Assembly (NCBI GenBank): GCA_035771165.1
Contig: JAWNZC010000320.1
Location: forward strand, 1,321,001 to 1,385,000
DNA length: 64,000 nt
Reading direction: 5' to 3'
Origin: Paragorgia papillata
Taxonomy: Eukaryota > Cnidaria > Anthozoa > Scleralcyonacea > Coralliidae
Shown here: positions 21,304-30,810 of the stretch, in pieces
Layout: each line of letters begins with the position of its first letter
How positions within the stretch are numbered: the stretch's first letter is position 1
Notes under the pieces: generated by a model
The model's input: only the letters and a program-made list of their open reading frames with translations
What the model was told of the DNA's origin: nothing
Databases searched by the model: none
Program-made: the position numbers and the translations under genes

Positions 21304-22098
21304 TTACATAAAATAGGATGAGTTTTGCAGTCTAAAGTGAAGTGTCGTCAACACCTTACCACGTTCAAATGGCATAGCGAGACCCGTGTCATCTCTTAAA
21401 AGTATCTCAATGTCTTCAAATGTTTTTGTTTGAACTGGTACGTATTGTATATTATTGTAGGTTCTTGTAATTACTTCCCCCAATTTTCCTTCAACAGGCA
21501 CAGATCTTAACAATTTTGCATTGGTATCTCCAACTATTTGTGGCTGTACAATGTCACAGTACACATAAATAGAATTCATGGCACCATTAATGTCACTGAC
21601 ATGAGGACTCACCGTCGTCTTGACAATCTTCACTTCCTTTCCACCGAATCCAAGAAGAATCGACATTTTACCTTTCATAGAAAACGCGTACCCATTTTTT
21701 AAGCGAACTGTCACTTTTTCAGTTCGAATATCAAATGTCATTGAAATATTCCCTTTTGTGTCTTTTGACAAGGCTTTATTTACAGATTTAATAAAATCTG
21801 TCATGGAATTATAAAACCCATAGTCCACAAAAGTAACCATAAAAATAAGACCATCATCACTGATGTATAAGTGGTTGTCACCACGCTGAAGATTATACCA
21901 TGTGCGAGGATAAGTCATCGAATATAGACCGACTTCCCAGTTACCGTTAAGATCAACTGTCTGAGGTAATTTCACTCGATAACTGGTCGTAGTGTTATTG
22001 GGAAATGTAGAGAGAGATGCATTGCAAGGAAGCGTCAGGTAAAAATGTGTTCCGTTCATCATGATCATACAAAGAGTAATAAAAGAAACACAACACAT
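21304..22098 (-). CDS. Minor capsid (penton-like) protein (Polinton A)
   Basis: The frame of 264 codons is intact; the likely start is Met13 or Met14 (before NGTHFYLTLP), because the B copy begins its similarity there. The motif GNWEVGLYSMTYPRTWYN is a strong family marker. By family knowledge this is the single-jelly-roll vertex protein of the Polinton capsid. It ends 3 bases before the pVI-like start and begins 8 bases after the integrase stop, so these genes form a compact leftward unit. A remnant of its N-terminus is in C at 31978-32065. Confidence 0.8.
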   Translation of the reverse strand: MCCVSFITLCMIMMNGTHFYLTLPCNASLSTFPNNTTTSYRVKLPQTVDLNGNWEVGLYSMTYPRTWYNLQRGDNHLYISDDGLIFMVTFVDYGFYNSMTDFIKSVNKALSKDTKGNISMTFDIRTEKVTVRLKNGYAFSMKGKMSILLGFGGKEVKIVKTTVSPHVSDINGAMNSIYVYCDIVQPQIVGDTNAKLLRSVPVEGKLGEVITRTYNNIQYVPVQTKTFEDIEILLRDDTGLAMPFERGKVLTTLHFRLQNSSYFM

Positions 22099-22106
22099 TC
22101 AAATGT

Positions 22107-23192
22107 TTAAAAACGATTTATTTCAGAAGCAGTAACCCATGAATTAAATTTGTTAGGGTAACCTAACCATTTTACAAAATATTGTACGTGTTTCCCTTTT
22201 CCTCGCTTCTTTAGAATCTTCTCTATTTCATAAGTATCGTCATGCTTGATGACCTTTTGAAGTTCTTTCTCGTAAAATGTTCCTTGGAGCTCTTCACCAT
22301 CGAAATCTTTAATCTTGTAGACAGGAGGTCGTCGTGGTATTGTCTTGCTTATTGTAAATATCTCTTTTGAAAAATTAGGCAAATATCCTTTTTCGAATTT
22401 ACGCTTAATCTTGCTAATTCTCACTTGATCACCTATTTTAAAGTTGTAGTGTACAGGTTGTAAATCATCTATGTCACTGTCGTACAACGTATGCCATACT
22501 TTATCTTCGATTGCATTATTTACAAGAGCGGGTTTTGTTTTTATACTACGATGAACTGTATGATTGTAAGCATAAACTAAATCAGGCAACATGTCAATGT
22601 ATCTCATGGTTTTCTTTGCCGTGAAGTAACGCCACATTTTGGTCTTTAATGTACGAATTAAGCGTTCAACAATAGACGCTTTTGTTTCGTTAAATGTATT
22701 ATACAAATGAATCTCTTCATTGTTCATCAGCGTCTGAAAATGTTTGTTAAAGAACTCCGTTCCCCGATCAGTCAAAACTTTCTCTGGCTTTCTCCCTGAC
22801 GACAAAATTACTTTAAAAGCGTCAACAAGCGCAAGCCCTGTTTTCGTCTTGAGAGGGAACACCCATGTATACTTGGAAAAGACGTCAATACATACAAGCA
22901 AATAACGATATCCGTCATTAAATTTCTGCATTGACTGCATATCCGCCAAATCCATTTGCCATTGTTCGTCAATACCTCCAACTAATACACGATTTCTTTT
23001 AAAGTTTCGTTGAATCGGTTTGTGTAAAGTGTAAGCGTCTTGTTTCATTAACCATTCAAGAATCTGTTTTCGACCCAGTTTGTACTTGCCCTCTTCCTTC
23101 ACATCACGGTACAAACGATCAGCGCCTCCAAAACCACCAGAACGTTTGGGGTCAAAATAAACACTTGACAAATACTCATCAATATTGGCCAT
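22107..23192 (-). CDS. Retroviral-type integrase with C-terminal chromodomain (Polinton A)
   Basis: 361 codons, intact. The catalytic triad is visible: D81 in WQMDLADM, D142 in LTDRGTEF and E176 in KASIVERLIRTLK (DD33E spacing). An SH3-like region follows, and residues from about 315 form a chromodomain (VQYFVKWLGYPNKFNSWV). It would insert the element, making 6-bp duplications. Chromodomains on integrases are known to steer insertion toward marked chromatin in some retroelements. Broken copies: B (25355-26170), C (32090-32390 and 51562-52607) and a scrap at 56461. The absence of gag, reverse transcriptase and LTRs excludes an LTR retrotransposon. Confidence 0.93.
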   Translation of the reverse strand: MANIDEYLSSVYFDPKRSGGFGGADRLYRDVKEEGKYKLGRKQILEWLMKQDAYTLHKPIQRNFKRNRVLVGGIDEQWQMDLADMQSMQKFNDGYRYLLVCIDVFSKYTWVFPLKTKTGLALVDAFKVILSSGRKPEKVLTDRGTEFFNKHFQTLMNNEEIHLYNTFNETKASIVERLIRTLKTKMWRYFTAKKTMRYIDMLPDLVYAYNHTVHRSIKTKPALVNNAIEDKVWHTLYDSDIDDLQPVHYNFKIGDQVRISKIKRKFEKGYLPNFSKEIFTISKTIPRRPPVYKIKDFDGEELQGTFYEKELQKVIKHDDTYEIEKILKKRGKGKHVQYFVKWLGYPNKFNSWVTASEINRF

Positions 23193-23242
23193 TCTGTACT
23201 GTCTCAGTTTGTTTATAATGAAACGGAAAAATGACTAGGGTA

Positions 23243-23620
23243 TTAATCTTCTGGTATTAAAGTCTCCGACTCGGCTGGAGCAACAACAACGTCCGATTGT
23301 TGTGGCACTACTGTTTCAGAAAGCACAATGTCAGACGTATTGTGCCCTGTTGAAACATTGGTACTGCTCTCAATGCATCCATAGTTTTTAATAGTTTTAC
23401 TATTATATCCCATTTGCAGATGACCCTCTAAATTTAAATCGTTACGGCCAAAGCTAACACCGATTCTAAACATTTTCTGTCGGTTATGATTTTTATTTCT
23501 CTTCGCTCTATCATTTTGTGATCTGCTATAACAAGTCCCCATTTGAAAATTTTCTCTAAACCGTACACCACTGTCGCCACAAGCAACAATGTATAGTATG
23601 AAGAAAGTAGACCAATGCAT
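23243..23620 (-). CDS. Accessory protein with possible signal peptide, unknown function
   Basis: 125 codons. The first 16 residues (HWSTFFILYIVACGDSG region) are hydrophobic and end in a small-residue stretch, compatible with a signal peptide. A basic segment RAKRNKNHNRQK and an acidic/valine-rich tail follow. The copy in C (52616-52975) conserves the body and the tail with few changes, including SETVVPQQSDVVVAPAESET, so the frame is probably real. No family recognised. It sits upstream of the integrase, in the same orientation. Confidence 0.55.
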   Translation of the reverse strand: MHWSTFFILYIVACGDSGVRFRENFQMGTCYSRSQNDRAKRNKNHNRQKMFRIGVSFGRNDLNLEGHLQMGYNSKTIKNYGCIESSTNVSTGHNTSDIVLSETVVPQQSDVVVAPAESETLIPED

Positions 23621-23656
23621 TAGGTTTTTAAAAACTTTTTATTCACACATTTTTAA

Positions 23657-24157
23657 TTACACAGTTGAATGGTACTTAAGTTTGCATGTACACATTATAT
23701 AGTCCATTAAATTATTAATGTTCATTGTTCTTGAGGTCTCAGCGTACATCTTAGACCAAATAAACCAGCTCAGATTAAATAAACTGTCAAAATACTGTCT
23801 GCATAAAGTGGAAGGACTAGGAAACGATAAAATCCTGCAGACCTCCAAGATTGCCCTCCAAATATCTTCACGGTCAATCATTGAAATAGTTTGGTCTGTG
23901 TAGGCCATCCAACGATACTCTTCATCAGAAATTTCACAAGGCTCTCTCATGGTAGTCCATTGATTACCATCCACCTCCTCCATCTCCAACTCCATCTCCT
24001 TGGCACATGTCACTAGCTCTTCCAACTCTTCAATCTGTCTATGGACAAACTCGGTAGAAACGAGATCAATGATCTGCTCAAAAGTTAGAATGTCCTCAAA
24101 ATCAACTTCGTCGACATACATTTGCTCAAACAGATGTGCCATGCTTCTCTTTACCAC
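23657..24157 (-). CDS. Acidic accessory protein next to the right TIR, unknown function
   Basis: 166 codons; Met6 (24142) is the better start because C shares MAHLFEQMYVDEVDF from there. The first half is very acidic and probably helical; the second half has hydrophobic helices (LFNLSWFIWSKMY). The gene is the first inside the right TIR and is conserved in C (53071-53543, two frames). I do not recognise a domain. An all-helical host-interaction protein is one possibility, without direct support. Confidence 0.6.
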   Translation of the reverse strand: MVKRSMAHLFEQMYVDEVDFEDILTFEQIIDLVSTEFVHRQIEELEELVTCAKEMELEMEEVDGNQWTTMREPCEISDEEYRWMAYTDQTISMIDREDIWRAILEVCRILSFPSPSTLCRQYFDSLFNLSWFIWSKMYAETSRTMNINNLMDYIMCTCKLKYHSTV

Positions 24158-24272
24158 GTTTCTTCAACCAGTTCACAAACACACTGACTAAATAAACAGT
24201 GACCGTAAGCATTGCACGTTTGTTTCATTAAACAGCTTCTTTATTCATTTAAACCATTGTCTGACAACAATC

Positions 24273-24428
24273 ATACTTGTCAAAAACCGGTTTCTCTATT
24301 CAAACACGTATTTCCGGTTCACATGCGCGCGCACAGGGCTCACACGGTCAACCTGGTAACTAAAAACTAGGGGTAAGAGCTCCTGAAAAATGCTGACTCA
24401 GGGGTTCTATAGCTGTGGTCTTACTACT
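24273..24428 (-). repeat. Right terminal inverted repeat of Polinton A
   Basis: This matches 8736-8891 in reverse complement over 156 bases and ends ...CTTACTACT at 24428. The target duplication TGTACT follows at 24429-24434. The frame starting MLTQGFYSCGL on the plus strand (24390) is only the TIR read in one frame. Confidence 0.93.
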
Positions 24429-24598
24429 TGTACTTTTTTCAACAGTGACTTGCGTACTGCGCTGCGAAATAATCTTCTTAAAACACCGCCCAAGCCATTG
24501 CCGCGTTGCGTGCGAAACAGGCCATATCCTCTTTGCACTCGGCCTCCAACAAACATGGGTAAATCACCCCCACTTTGCCAATATTTCATCAGTCTCAA
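24429..24598 (-). pseudogene. pVI-like protein, 3'-truncated (Polinton B)
   Basis: The marker GDLPMFVGGRVQRGYGLF and the stretch GNGLGGVLRRLFRSAVR identify the same gene as at 20856-21300. In B an older deletion joined this gene to the major capsid sequence: in another frame the bases just right of the A insertion encode TQVTVEK, matching TQVSLEK of the A capsid. Polinton A then inserted at this junction, so the present last codons come from A's TIR. Confidence 0.65.
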
Positions 24599-25307
24599 GG
24601 ATAAATGGAGTGATTTGGTCTGAGATGAAGTGTACAGATCGAACGACCGTACTCAAATGGAACTCGTCTTCCCGAACCATCACTTAAATCAACTTCAACC
24701 GTTACGAAGTTTTTGACACCAACAGGAATGTATAAGGGCTTCTGATAGAACAGCGCGAAGCAAAGGCACTTGCTTGTCACCAAATATTTGGTCGCTCACC
24801 AAATTGCAGTACACGAACATTGTAGAAAATCCACCATTAATATCAGCAACATAAGGACTAACTGTTTTCTTCTTAATCCAAGCGTCTTGACCGAAACGCA
24901 AGCTAGCAGCAATAACCCCAGTGAACCAAACGTTTGCCCCTTTTTTCACCTCCACCGTGACTTTGCGTGTACGTCGATTATATATAAACTTGATCTTAGC
25001 TTGGGGGTCTGCCGGCATCTTGTCGTTCAAAGCTTTAACAAGATCAGGCACGCTATCGTAATGACCATGTCAATAAGTCCAGTCTCAGTGCCACCTGTCC
25101 CTGGATCATAGATAACAGTTTATTGAACACCCTCTCGTATGGTGCTCCAGGTACAAGTATATAGCATTTCAACCAAGGCCACTTCCCAGTCGCCTTCCAA
25201 TGGAATGGTCTCAGGGAGTTGCACCTTAAAATTGGCTAAAGTATTTAAAGGGAATGTGTCCAAGCGAGTGAAGCTACTATTGCTAGGTAAAGTTAAGAAA
25301 AAATCCT
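24595..25307 (-). pseudogene. Minor capsid (penton-like) protein, frameshifted (Polinton B)
   Basis: The N-terminal end is visible as FFLTLPSNSSFTRLDTFP (about 25307-25255), and the body reads through 25051-24695 (VTVEVKKGANVWFTG) and 24783-24595 (GRRVPFEYGRSICTLHLR). Frame breaks lie near 25060-25110 and 24740. It is homologous to 21304-22098 but distinctly diverged, so A and B are different subfamilies. The next gene is the pVI-like remnant. Confidence 0.75.
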
Positions 25308-25354
25308 TTTGACCTCTGCATTGCGACGGTGAACACCCAACTAATCAACGAGGG

Positions 25355-26170
25355 TTACTTTATAGGGCTTATATCCTTTTCACCAACCCAGCTGTTGAAC
25401 TTAGCCGGATAATATTTCCAGCTCACAAAGTATTGTTTTCGACCATTTTTCGTTCTAGTCCGGAGAATACTATCCACACGATAAACATTGTCCGTTTTTA
25501 CAACTCGCTGAAGTTCATGTTCGTAGAAAATACCTTCAAGTACTTCACCGTCGTAGTCTTTCAGTTTGTACACGGGTGGGTGGCGTGCAATTTGCTTTGC
25601 GATAGTAAAGTTCTCCTCTGTCCAACCCTGATTGTAAGCCTTTTCAAACATTCTGCGCATCTTGCTTATTTTCACTAGGTCACCGACTTTATATTTGAAT
25701 TTTACCCTTTCCTGTTTTTCACCGTATAGTGTTTGCCTTACTTTATATTCTTTATATTCTCTGCTAACGTTGGCCGATATTTCTTCAATCGAACGGTGAT
25801 AGCTGTGGTTGTAAGCAAAAACCAAGTCTTGCAATACATCAATATAGCGCGTGGTGTTGTTCGCGGTGAAATAGCGGTAAATCTTCTGTTTCAACGTCCT
25901 AATAGATCTCTCGGCTATGCTTGCTTTCGTTTCACTGTTTGTCGTAAAAAAGTGAATGCCATATTGTCGCATAAGATCTCGAAACGATGCGTTTAGATAC
26001 TCTGTTTCTTGATCGGTGTGAAGATATTTCGGCACGCGTCCCTTATCTAGTATATCACGGAACGATCGCGTAACAACAGGCCCCGTTTTATTTTTCAGGG
26101 GTCTTGCCCACGCGTATTTTGAAAAGCAGTCGATGCAAACGAGCACAAATCTATAATTGTCATTATACGC
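25355..26170 (-). pseudogene. Chromodomain integrase, 5'-truncated (Polinton B)
   Basis: An open frame of 263 codons covers the C-terminal two thirds. The second aspartate (LHTDQETEY) and the glutamate (KASIAERSIRTLK) of the triad are kept, and the chromodomain ends with FVSWKYYPAKFNSWV. Similarity to A starts at about 26170; the first catalytic aspartate lies upstream of that and is lost. Right of here nothing of B can be recognised, so B's own TIR is missing on this side. Confidence 0.88.
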
Positions 26171-26335
26171 ACTTAGAAAACAACAGACACCGTATCCGTT
26201 TAAAAATATCTCTTAGGTTTAAGCTAGGTGTGATCGGTTTTCCAAAGCACTGTCCCATCCTGACATGTCAAGCAATGTGCGAGAAATGAGATCAGGTGTA
26301 GCTTGACATACACGACTTTCATAATAGCGATTAAT

Positions 26336-26463
26336 TTGAATATTCTTTTATGTGCATCTTAATAAGCCTTTCTCACCTCGTTTGTGTGTCTGCAATTCAA
26401 AATAATCTTTGCTTCATAGCGAGGCCAAAAAGGCTCATTTAGATGCACATAAAAGAATATTTA
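26336..26463. repeat. Hairpin MITE-like repeat
   Basis: The outer arms share AATATTCTTTTATGTGCATCT in reverse complement (about 26336-26358 and 26443-26463), around a loop holding TTTGTGTGTCTGCAATTC. No gene. The neighbouring 26171-26335 and 26464-26613 hold nothing I recognise. Confidence 0.6.
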
Positions 26464-26613
26464 AAGTGGTGGTCATTATGAAAGTGGTCTATAACGTTTA
26501 AGGGTTCGAATTACCGAGAATCGTTCAGGGTACTCCTAAGCGTTCGCATTTCGCAATCAAAGACAAACGGCTGTAGCACTTTGGATAACCTTTATTATTA
26601 CACTTTAAATTAA

Positions 26614-27469
26614 TCATGGCCAGAAATCGAGGACAGCCAGCGGCAGCGGCCTGTGGGCTCAGATTTAGATGGAAATATTAATTTGAAGATTCTGATGGCT
26701 AAATATCGATAATTTCGGCTATAAACAGAAGTTTATAACAATAAATTAAAGTAGAGTTATTCGCTAAAATGTCTTATTGACCCATTTCTTACCCAAATAT
26801 CAATACTGTACACTCATACTCACAATAATTGCCGCATATATTTCGGTTATTATTTCTGAATCCACAGTCACATTTAATAATAATAATAACAGCGGTAAAG
26901 ACCCTGGCAACCTAGCAACAGCTCCATAAGAAATGGTGGACAAGAACCTGAAATTATCGAACAATGCATTGCTTCTTCACGCCGAGTTCAGTATTTATCT
27001 TGATGGATTAAATTACAACGACTCGGCTGCACTAAAATCGTACATTTTAAGGTGTTTGGACGAAAAATTGGAACGAACAACTCCGCAAAACAAAGTAACG
27101 TTCATCCCGAGAAAATTCAGACGTTCGCATTGTGGACAAACAACACAGAAGCAGCCAAAATTGGAGCTCCAAAATAAGTACTATAGCAGATTAAGAGACT
27201 TTAAACAGCGAATAAGAGGTATGCTTACGAGGGGCTCGGGAACCTATTTAGGATGCTCCAAACTTATAGAAATTGTAGTGCTCAACGATTGTTCAATTTG
27301 GTGAAGTTTTGGACGTTCGCATGTCGGAATTTACAATAGTAAATAACCGAAAATGATTGTTCTTTATATTTCCTTAAGAAATCTATTGAAGGACGCCATA
27401 TTGAATTAATTAATAAGGGATTCAGTGCGCATGCTTTGCCGCCATACTGTCCCCGATTTCTGGCCATGA
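26614..27469. mobile_element. Small TIR element (0.86 kb) with one open frame
   Basis: The ends TCATGGCCAGAAATCGAGG (26614) and its reverse complement with one change (ending 27469) define an inverted repeat of at least 23 bases, which then diverges. I find no convincing target duplication. Inside is a frame at 26933-27304. Superfamily unknown; probably a non-autonomous DNA transposon. Confidence 0.55.
26933..27304 (+). CDS. Hypothetical 123-aa frame inside the small TIR element
   Basis: The frame is open for 123 codons. It has a leucine-rich helical N-terminal half and a lysine/arginine/glutamine-rich second half (YYSRLRDFKQRIRGML). No domain recognised. Length and its place within a TIR element make a real, possibly truncated, gene plausible, but chance is not excluded. 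Confidence 0.35.
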   Translation: MVDKNLKLSNNALLLHAEFSIYLDGLNYNDSAALKSYILRCLDEKLERTTPQNKVTFIPRKFRRSHCGQTTQKQPKLELQNKYYSRLRDFKQRIRGMLTRGSGTYLGCSKLIEIVVLNDCSIW

Positions 27470-27549
27470 CACATTATAATAGTTTCGTTAAGAACGTTCA
27501 GCTTTTGTTAGATTGTTAAGTATTCGGACTTTAGCGTTCTTTAATTATG

Positions 27550-28070
27550 TTAATTAATGTCTAGCTTTTCCATGGCGTCTGTCACTGACATGATAGGGAG
27601 TTCTCCATTATATTCGGCAAAAGCTTCGTTTGGATCTTGTCTCTCACTTACGAACGTGAGCCCGGTGTCCGACGCCATGTATCTATATGATGGTGGGTAG
27701 GTAAACAGGCAACCAAATCTGTCGACGTGAGGGCGCGGTTTCCACTCGAAGAAACCACACGAATTTTCTTTCTCATTCGGGAAACAGTAAAACAAACGGC
27801 CTTGGTTGTTCCCCTCTTTCTTAACCTTGCGAATGCGACAAACCAGTCCGTGCTTGCATGTAGGTTTTGGTGTCTCGACTCTATCGCCCCACTGCCAAAG
27901 GAACTTTGATTTTCACGGTCACAGAAGACAAAGAAAGGTCTTCCGAAATTCGGTTTCGCTCTGTCTTTCACGACTCCCATCTTAGCCGGTCTCTGGTGGG
28001 TATGACAAACTGGTCGCAGAGCTCCGTTTGAACGCCACAGGAATAAAGCAGTTTCAAACAATTCACGGTC
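27550..28070 (-). pseudogene. Tandem GRF zinc-finger protein, frameshifted (D1)
   Basis: Two GRF fingers are visible in different frames. The first has VCHTHQRP followed by GRPFFVFC and an aromatic block. The second has CKHGLVC, NNQGRLFYC and SCGFFEWKP. The C-terminus reads MSVTDAMEKLDIN. The frames change between the fingers (about 27900) and again near 27790. GRF fingers bind single-stranded DNA in repair proteins. A similar tandem arrangement exists at 20030-20539 in Polinton A. Confidence 0.65.
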
Positions 28071-28503
28071 TTGTTCTGGGCAAAAGAACTCTCAGCTTTG
28101 TTCGATCTTGTTGGCGCAAAGCCAAAACTTTCCATTTTTCGTTGTTACGAGAGACGCGGGTTTTTCGTGCAAACAACCCATCGTCATAATATATGAATGA
28201 TAACTAATGACTAAAGTGATCCATTTTTATATGTAAGCTTTCTTTTGTGAAAAGGGCAAACAAGAACGGGCGAGCCTAGTCATTAAGTATCCTAATGACT
28301 GTTTAACGACATTTTATATAAAAGCACTATGCAAATCAAACAACTTAACTTGATACGCCTGGTCAGCAAGTTCGGGTCTGGGCGGCCCCAGTTTTATAAT
28401 ATTTTACTTCAGCTTTTTATTATTATACCCGATAACAAAAACAAGGTTCCCTAAGAAGTTCAGTCTTTCTCTTCTTCGGTTCAAAGACATCAGACACATC
28501 AGA

Positions 28504-29077
28504 TTAATCAGAATGAGAAGCAAAGCTATATAGTTCAGATTCTTTTAGATCCAATTCACTTATTACAACATGCGCTGTTTTAATGTCTGTCGAGTTATGA
28601 ATGTTTCTTTCGTTTATGTTCTGCTGAATACCCCCCAATACTCGCTTGACAAGCACAAACTCTTCTTCAGTAAATGAAATGCATTTAGCAGTTAGATCCT
28701 CTTTAAACCACCAAACGTCCGATCCCATTCGTAATTGTCAACACCGATATTGTAGTGAGTCACATCATTAACATTACTTGCAGAAAGATATGGTCTAACC
28801 AAGGATCCTTCCTCCTCCAACAACGAAAACTTTATTTCTTCACTATTACTTCTACGAGTCCTCCCCATGAACAATTTCAACAAGAATTAGTAAAATATTT
28901 ATCATTTTCTGAAACACTGACTAAGAGTTTAACTCCGTTCCTATTCCGAAACTCTCTGAAACATGCATACATCTGAAAAAACTGGTCGGAATATACGTAA
29001 ACTTGGTTTTGACCATTCTGCTTTAAGAACACAGGTTTCTCGTGGGCAAATTTTATTTGAGTCGCAAAGACGTCCAT
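28504..29077 (-). pseudogene. Unknown Polinton gene, decayed (D1)
   Basis: Three consecutive minus-strand frames (29077-28877, 28883-28692, 28728-28504) look like one gene broken by frameshifts, since each starts near where the previous ends. The stretch at 28870-28930 (AAATATTTATCATTTTCTGA) recurs at 57430-57460 in D2. I recognise no domain. 28071-28503 holds no other gene. Confidence 0.4.
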
Positions 29078-29273
29078 ATCATAAGGTGAGCTGTGTGGCG
29101 TAAACCGTGGGATACGACACCGATCTGTTACCCGGACAAACTGGCTTTGGGGCAGGAAGAATCCTGTTCAACTAACGTCATATTTTGTATGTAACACACA
29201 TGCGCAATCTTCTTTTTGTTTGTTCATAATTAATTTGTAATTGTTCTTGAGGTTCTCCTTTAGTCCGATAAAA

Positions 29274-29516
29274 TCACATGGAAAAAATCTTCGAAACGCT
29301 TTCTTGTGACCAATTACAAGACAATTTCATGACTTCTAATTTACGCACAAACGCTTTAACAATGTTCTCTACAGATGATCTCTCTAAGGCACATTCGGAG
29401 TAAAACCATATTTTATCTTTATCCGGAATCCTGGGACAACAATGTCGCTTTACACCAGCGCTATCTAGGACAACACTCCCATAGCAATTCTCTAGCACCA
29501 GTCTATCAATGTTCAA
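29274..29516 (-). pseudogene. End-proximal conserved protein, partial (D1)
   Basis: 80 codons with DRLVLENCYG and DKIWFYSECALERSSVENI, aligning with residues about 45-105 of the 138-codon protein at 9044-9460. Its N-terminal part is not in frame. It shows that the family exists in both the A/C and the D subfamilies. Confidence 0.6.
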
Positions 29517-29776
29517 CGATATTTCCTCAACATAGCATGTTAAAAGTGTACACTGAATCTTTCTCTCGCGAAATTTAAAATCTCAATCAGGTCAGTATCC
29601 ATTGAAACGACAACCAGTATTTACCATTTTTCTAACTTGATGACTTTTTTTTAATGACTTTGTTTAATCGATTTTTAATGAATTTTCTCGCCCGAACTTA
29701 TATAGTAATATTCAAATTTGACTTAGCAACGCTCTAACATCCCTCACAACAGTTACGTTAGGAAAAACAATCTAAT

Positions 29777-30125
29777 CTATCTTTTTATCCACGAGTGTTT
29801 TATTCCGTGTTTCCTCAAGTCAACTCGCCTAAAATATTTGGCAGTTCTTCTAACGCTTTGGCGAAGTGTTTCAGTGTCGCAACAATCGCTTACTTTCAAC
29901 ACTAGAGTCAAATAGGCAATAATTATACCGAAATTCACAAGATCCATCTCATGATAAATATTATACAAGCTACTCGGCAAGTTATCTTTGTTGATTTGCC
30001 CGATAATCCTCTCCTACAATTCACCATGCTCTCTAAGACATCTATTCATGTAAAAACATAACGTATCTTTCTCTATCTCGATATTATTTTCCCGTAATTC
30101 ATCCCAAATTGTTTGTTCGGCCATC
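29777..30125 (-). pseudogene. Bcl-2-like protein remnant (D1)
   Basis: Near-identical to 59354-59725, but an in-frame TAG stands where that copy has a Tyr codon (GEL then stop), and the BH1-like motif reads LVNFGIIIAY, without the arginine. The upstream part of the frame is open to the ATG near 30123. See the D2 copy for the argument on family. Confidence 0.6.
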
Positions 30126-30355
30126 GTGTTAAGAATGACGTAATCTCAACAATCACTCGTCATTTTATCGTCTTCGGAAATATTTCGTTAGCTCTGCGGA
30201 ACTCCGACCTCATTGATTATTCATAACAATTAGACTAATTATGCTAATCAGCTAAGACAAAGAAAAAGTGCTTGCAGTTCACCTAGGTCCGCCACAAAAT
30301 GGTCCATCAAGCCCCGCAGTATACTACTCACTTTAAATATCATTGCATGTAGACT

Positions 30356-30437
30356 AGTAGATATGGTGCAGGTATAGAACCGTCGACTCAGCATTTTTTC
30401 AGGAGCTCTTACCCCTAGTTTTTAGTTTCCAGGTAAA
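30356..30437 (+). repeat. Left TIR of Polinton C, truncated
   Basis: AGTAGATATGGTGCAG followed by the shared block TTCAGGAGCTCTTACCCC. Similarity to the right TIR stops near 30437; a deletion joins it to the end-proximal gene remnant. Confidence 0.8.
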
Positions 30438-30446
30438 CGGGAAAAA

Positions 30447-30810
30447 AAAAGATTTCTGAGTCATCGACAGAAGGTGATTCAAGGACAAACTATTAAATTG
30501 TTATGCCGATGAAGTTGCTTCAGCCTTGGTATTGAAGAATTGAAATGGCTGTCGTATCGACCATCCTTCACAGAGGCAACACGATTGTTTAATGATGGAA
30601 TCAGACGAACGAATTTGGTTGTACTTTGACGTGGCGTTGGAAACAGTTTCTGAAGCGAAAATTGTCGAAAGGTTTATGAACTCTTTGCATGACATGAAAC
30701 CACAAGTTAATGGACTTGGACTGCTAAAATATACTTGTAAAGAATGGCGAGTATTGTTTTGTTCGAAACAGAACCAACGTCTTAAAATCCAAACATTTCA
30801 TCTTGTATAA
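30447..30810 (+). pseudogene. End-proximal conserved protein, frameshifted (Polinton C)
   Basis: The last 72 codons are open (30592-30810) and match the A copy (ERIWLYFDVALETVSEAKI). The upstream part is recognisable at the DNA level from 30450 but shifts frame near 30480 and 30540. A polyadenylation-like AATAAA follows near 30863. 30811-31148 is AT-rich and without another gene. Confidence 0.75.

Larger units (their letters stand above)
8736..24428. mobile_element. Polinton/Maverick A, complete but rearranged, 15.7 kb
   Basis: The ends are 156-bp inverted repeats starting AGTAGTAAGACC, and the 5' AG is typical of Polintons. A perfect 6-bp target duplication TGTACT flanks it (8730-8735 and 24429-24434), the expected length for this group. 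Gene content: a left-end protein, a RING-like gene, major capsid (split), protease, LVP-type, pX-like, ATPase, PolB, GRF zinc fingers, pVI-like, penton, integrase and two accessory genes. It sits inside Polinton B. Gene order is anomalous because the segment 11.64-20.54 kb is inverted relative to a usual Polinton. Frameshifts in PolB, protease and pVI-like genes show it is no longer autonomous. Confidence 0.92.
27540..30328. mobile_element. Polinton fragment D1 (one end preserved)
   Basis: The right edge ends GCCCCGCAGTATACTACT at 30328, the same end as fragment D2 at 59943 (GCCCCGCACTATACTACT), so both carry a TIR starting AGTAGTATA. Inside, on the minus strand from the end: a Bcl-2-like remnant, a copy of the end-proximal gene, an unknown decayed gene and tandem GRF fingers. 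The ATPase block seen in D2 is deleted. The inner boundary is uncertain. Confidence 0.65.

Noticed and set aside
22107..23192. LTR retrotransposon integrase
   Set aside because: No LTRs, gag or reverse transcriptase nearby; the gene is followed by capsid-type genes and lies inside Polinton TIRs.
24390..24623. Plus-strand frame MLTQGFYSCGLTT as a second capsid gene
   Set aside because: It is the TIR read on the other strand, followed by antisense of the pVI-like gene.
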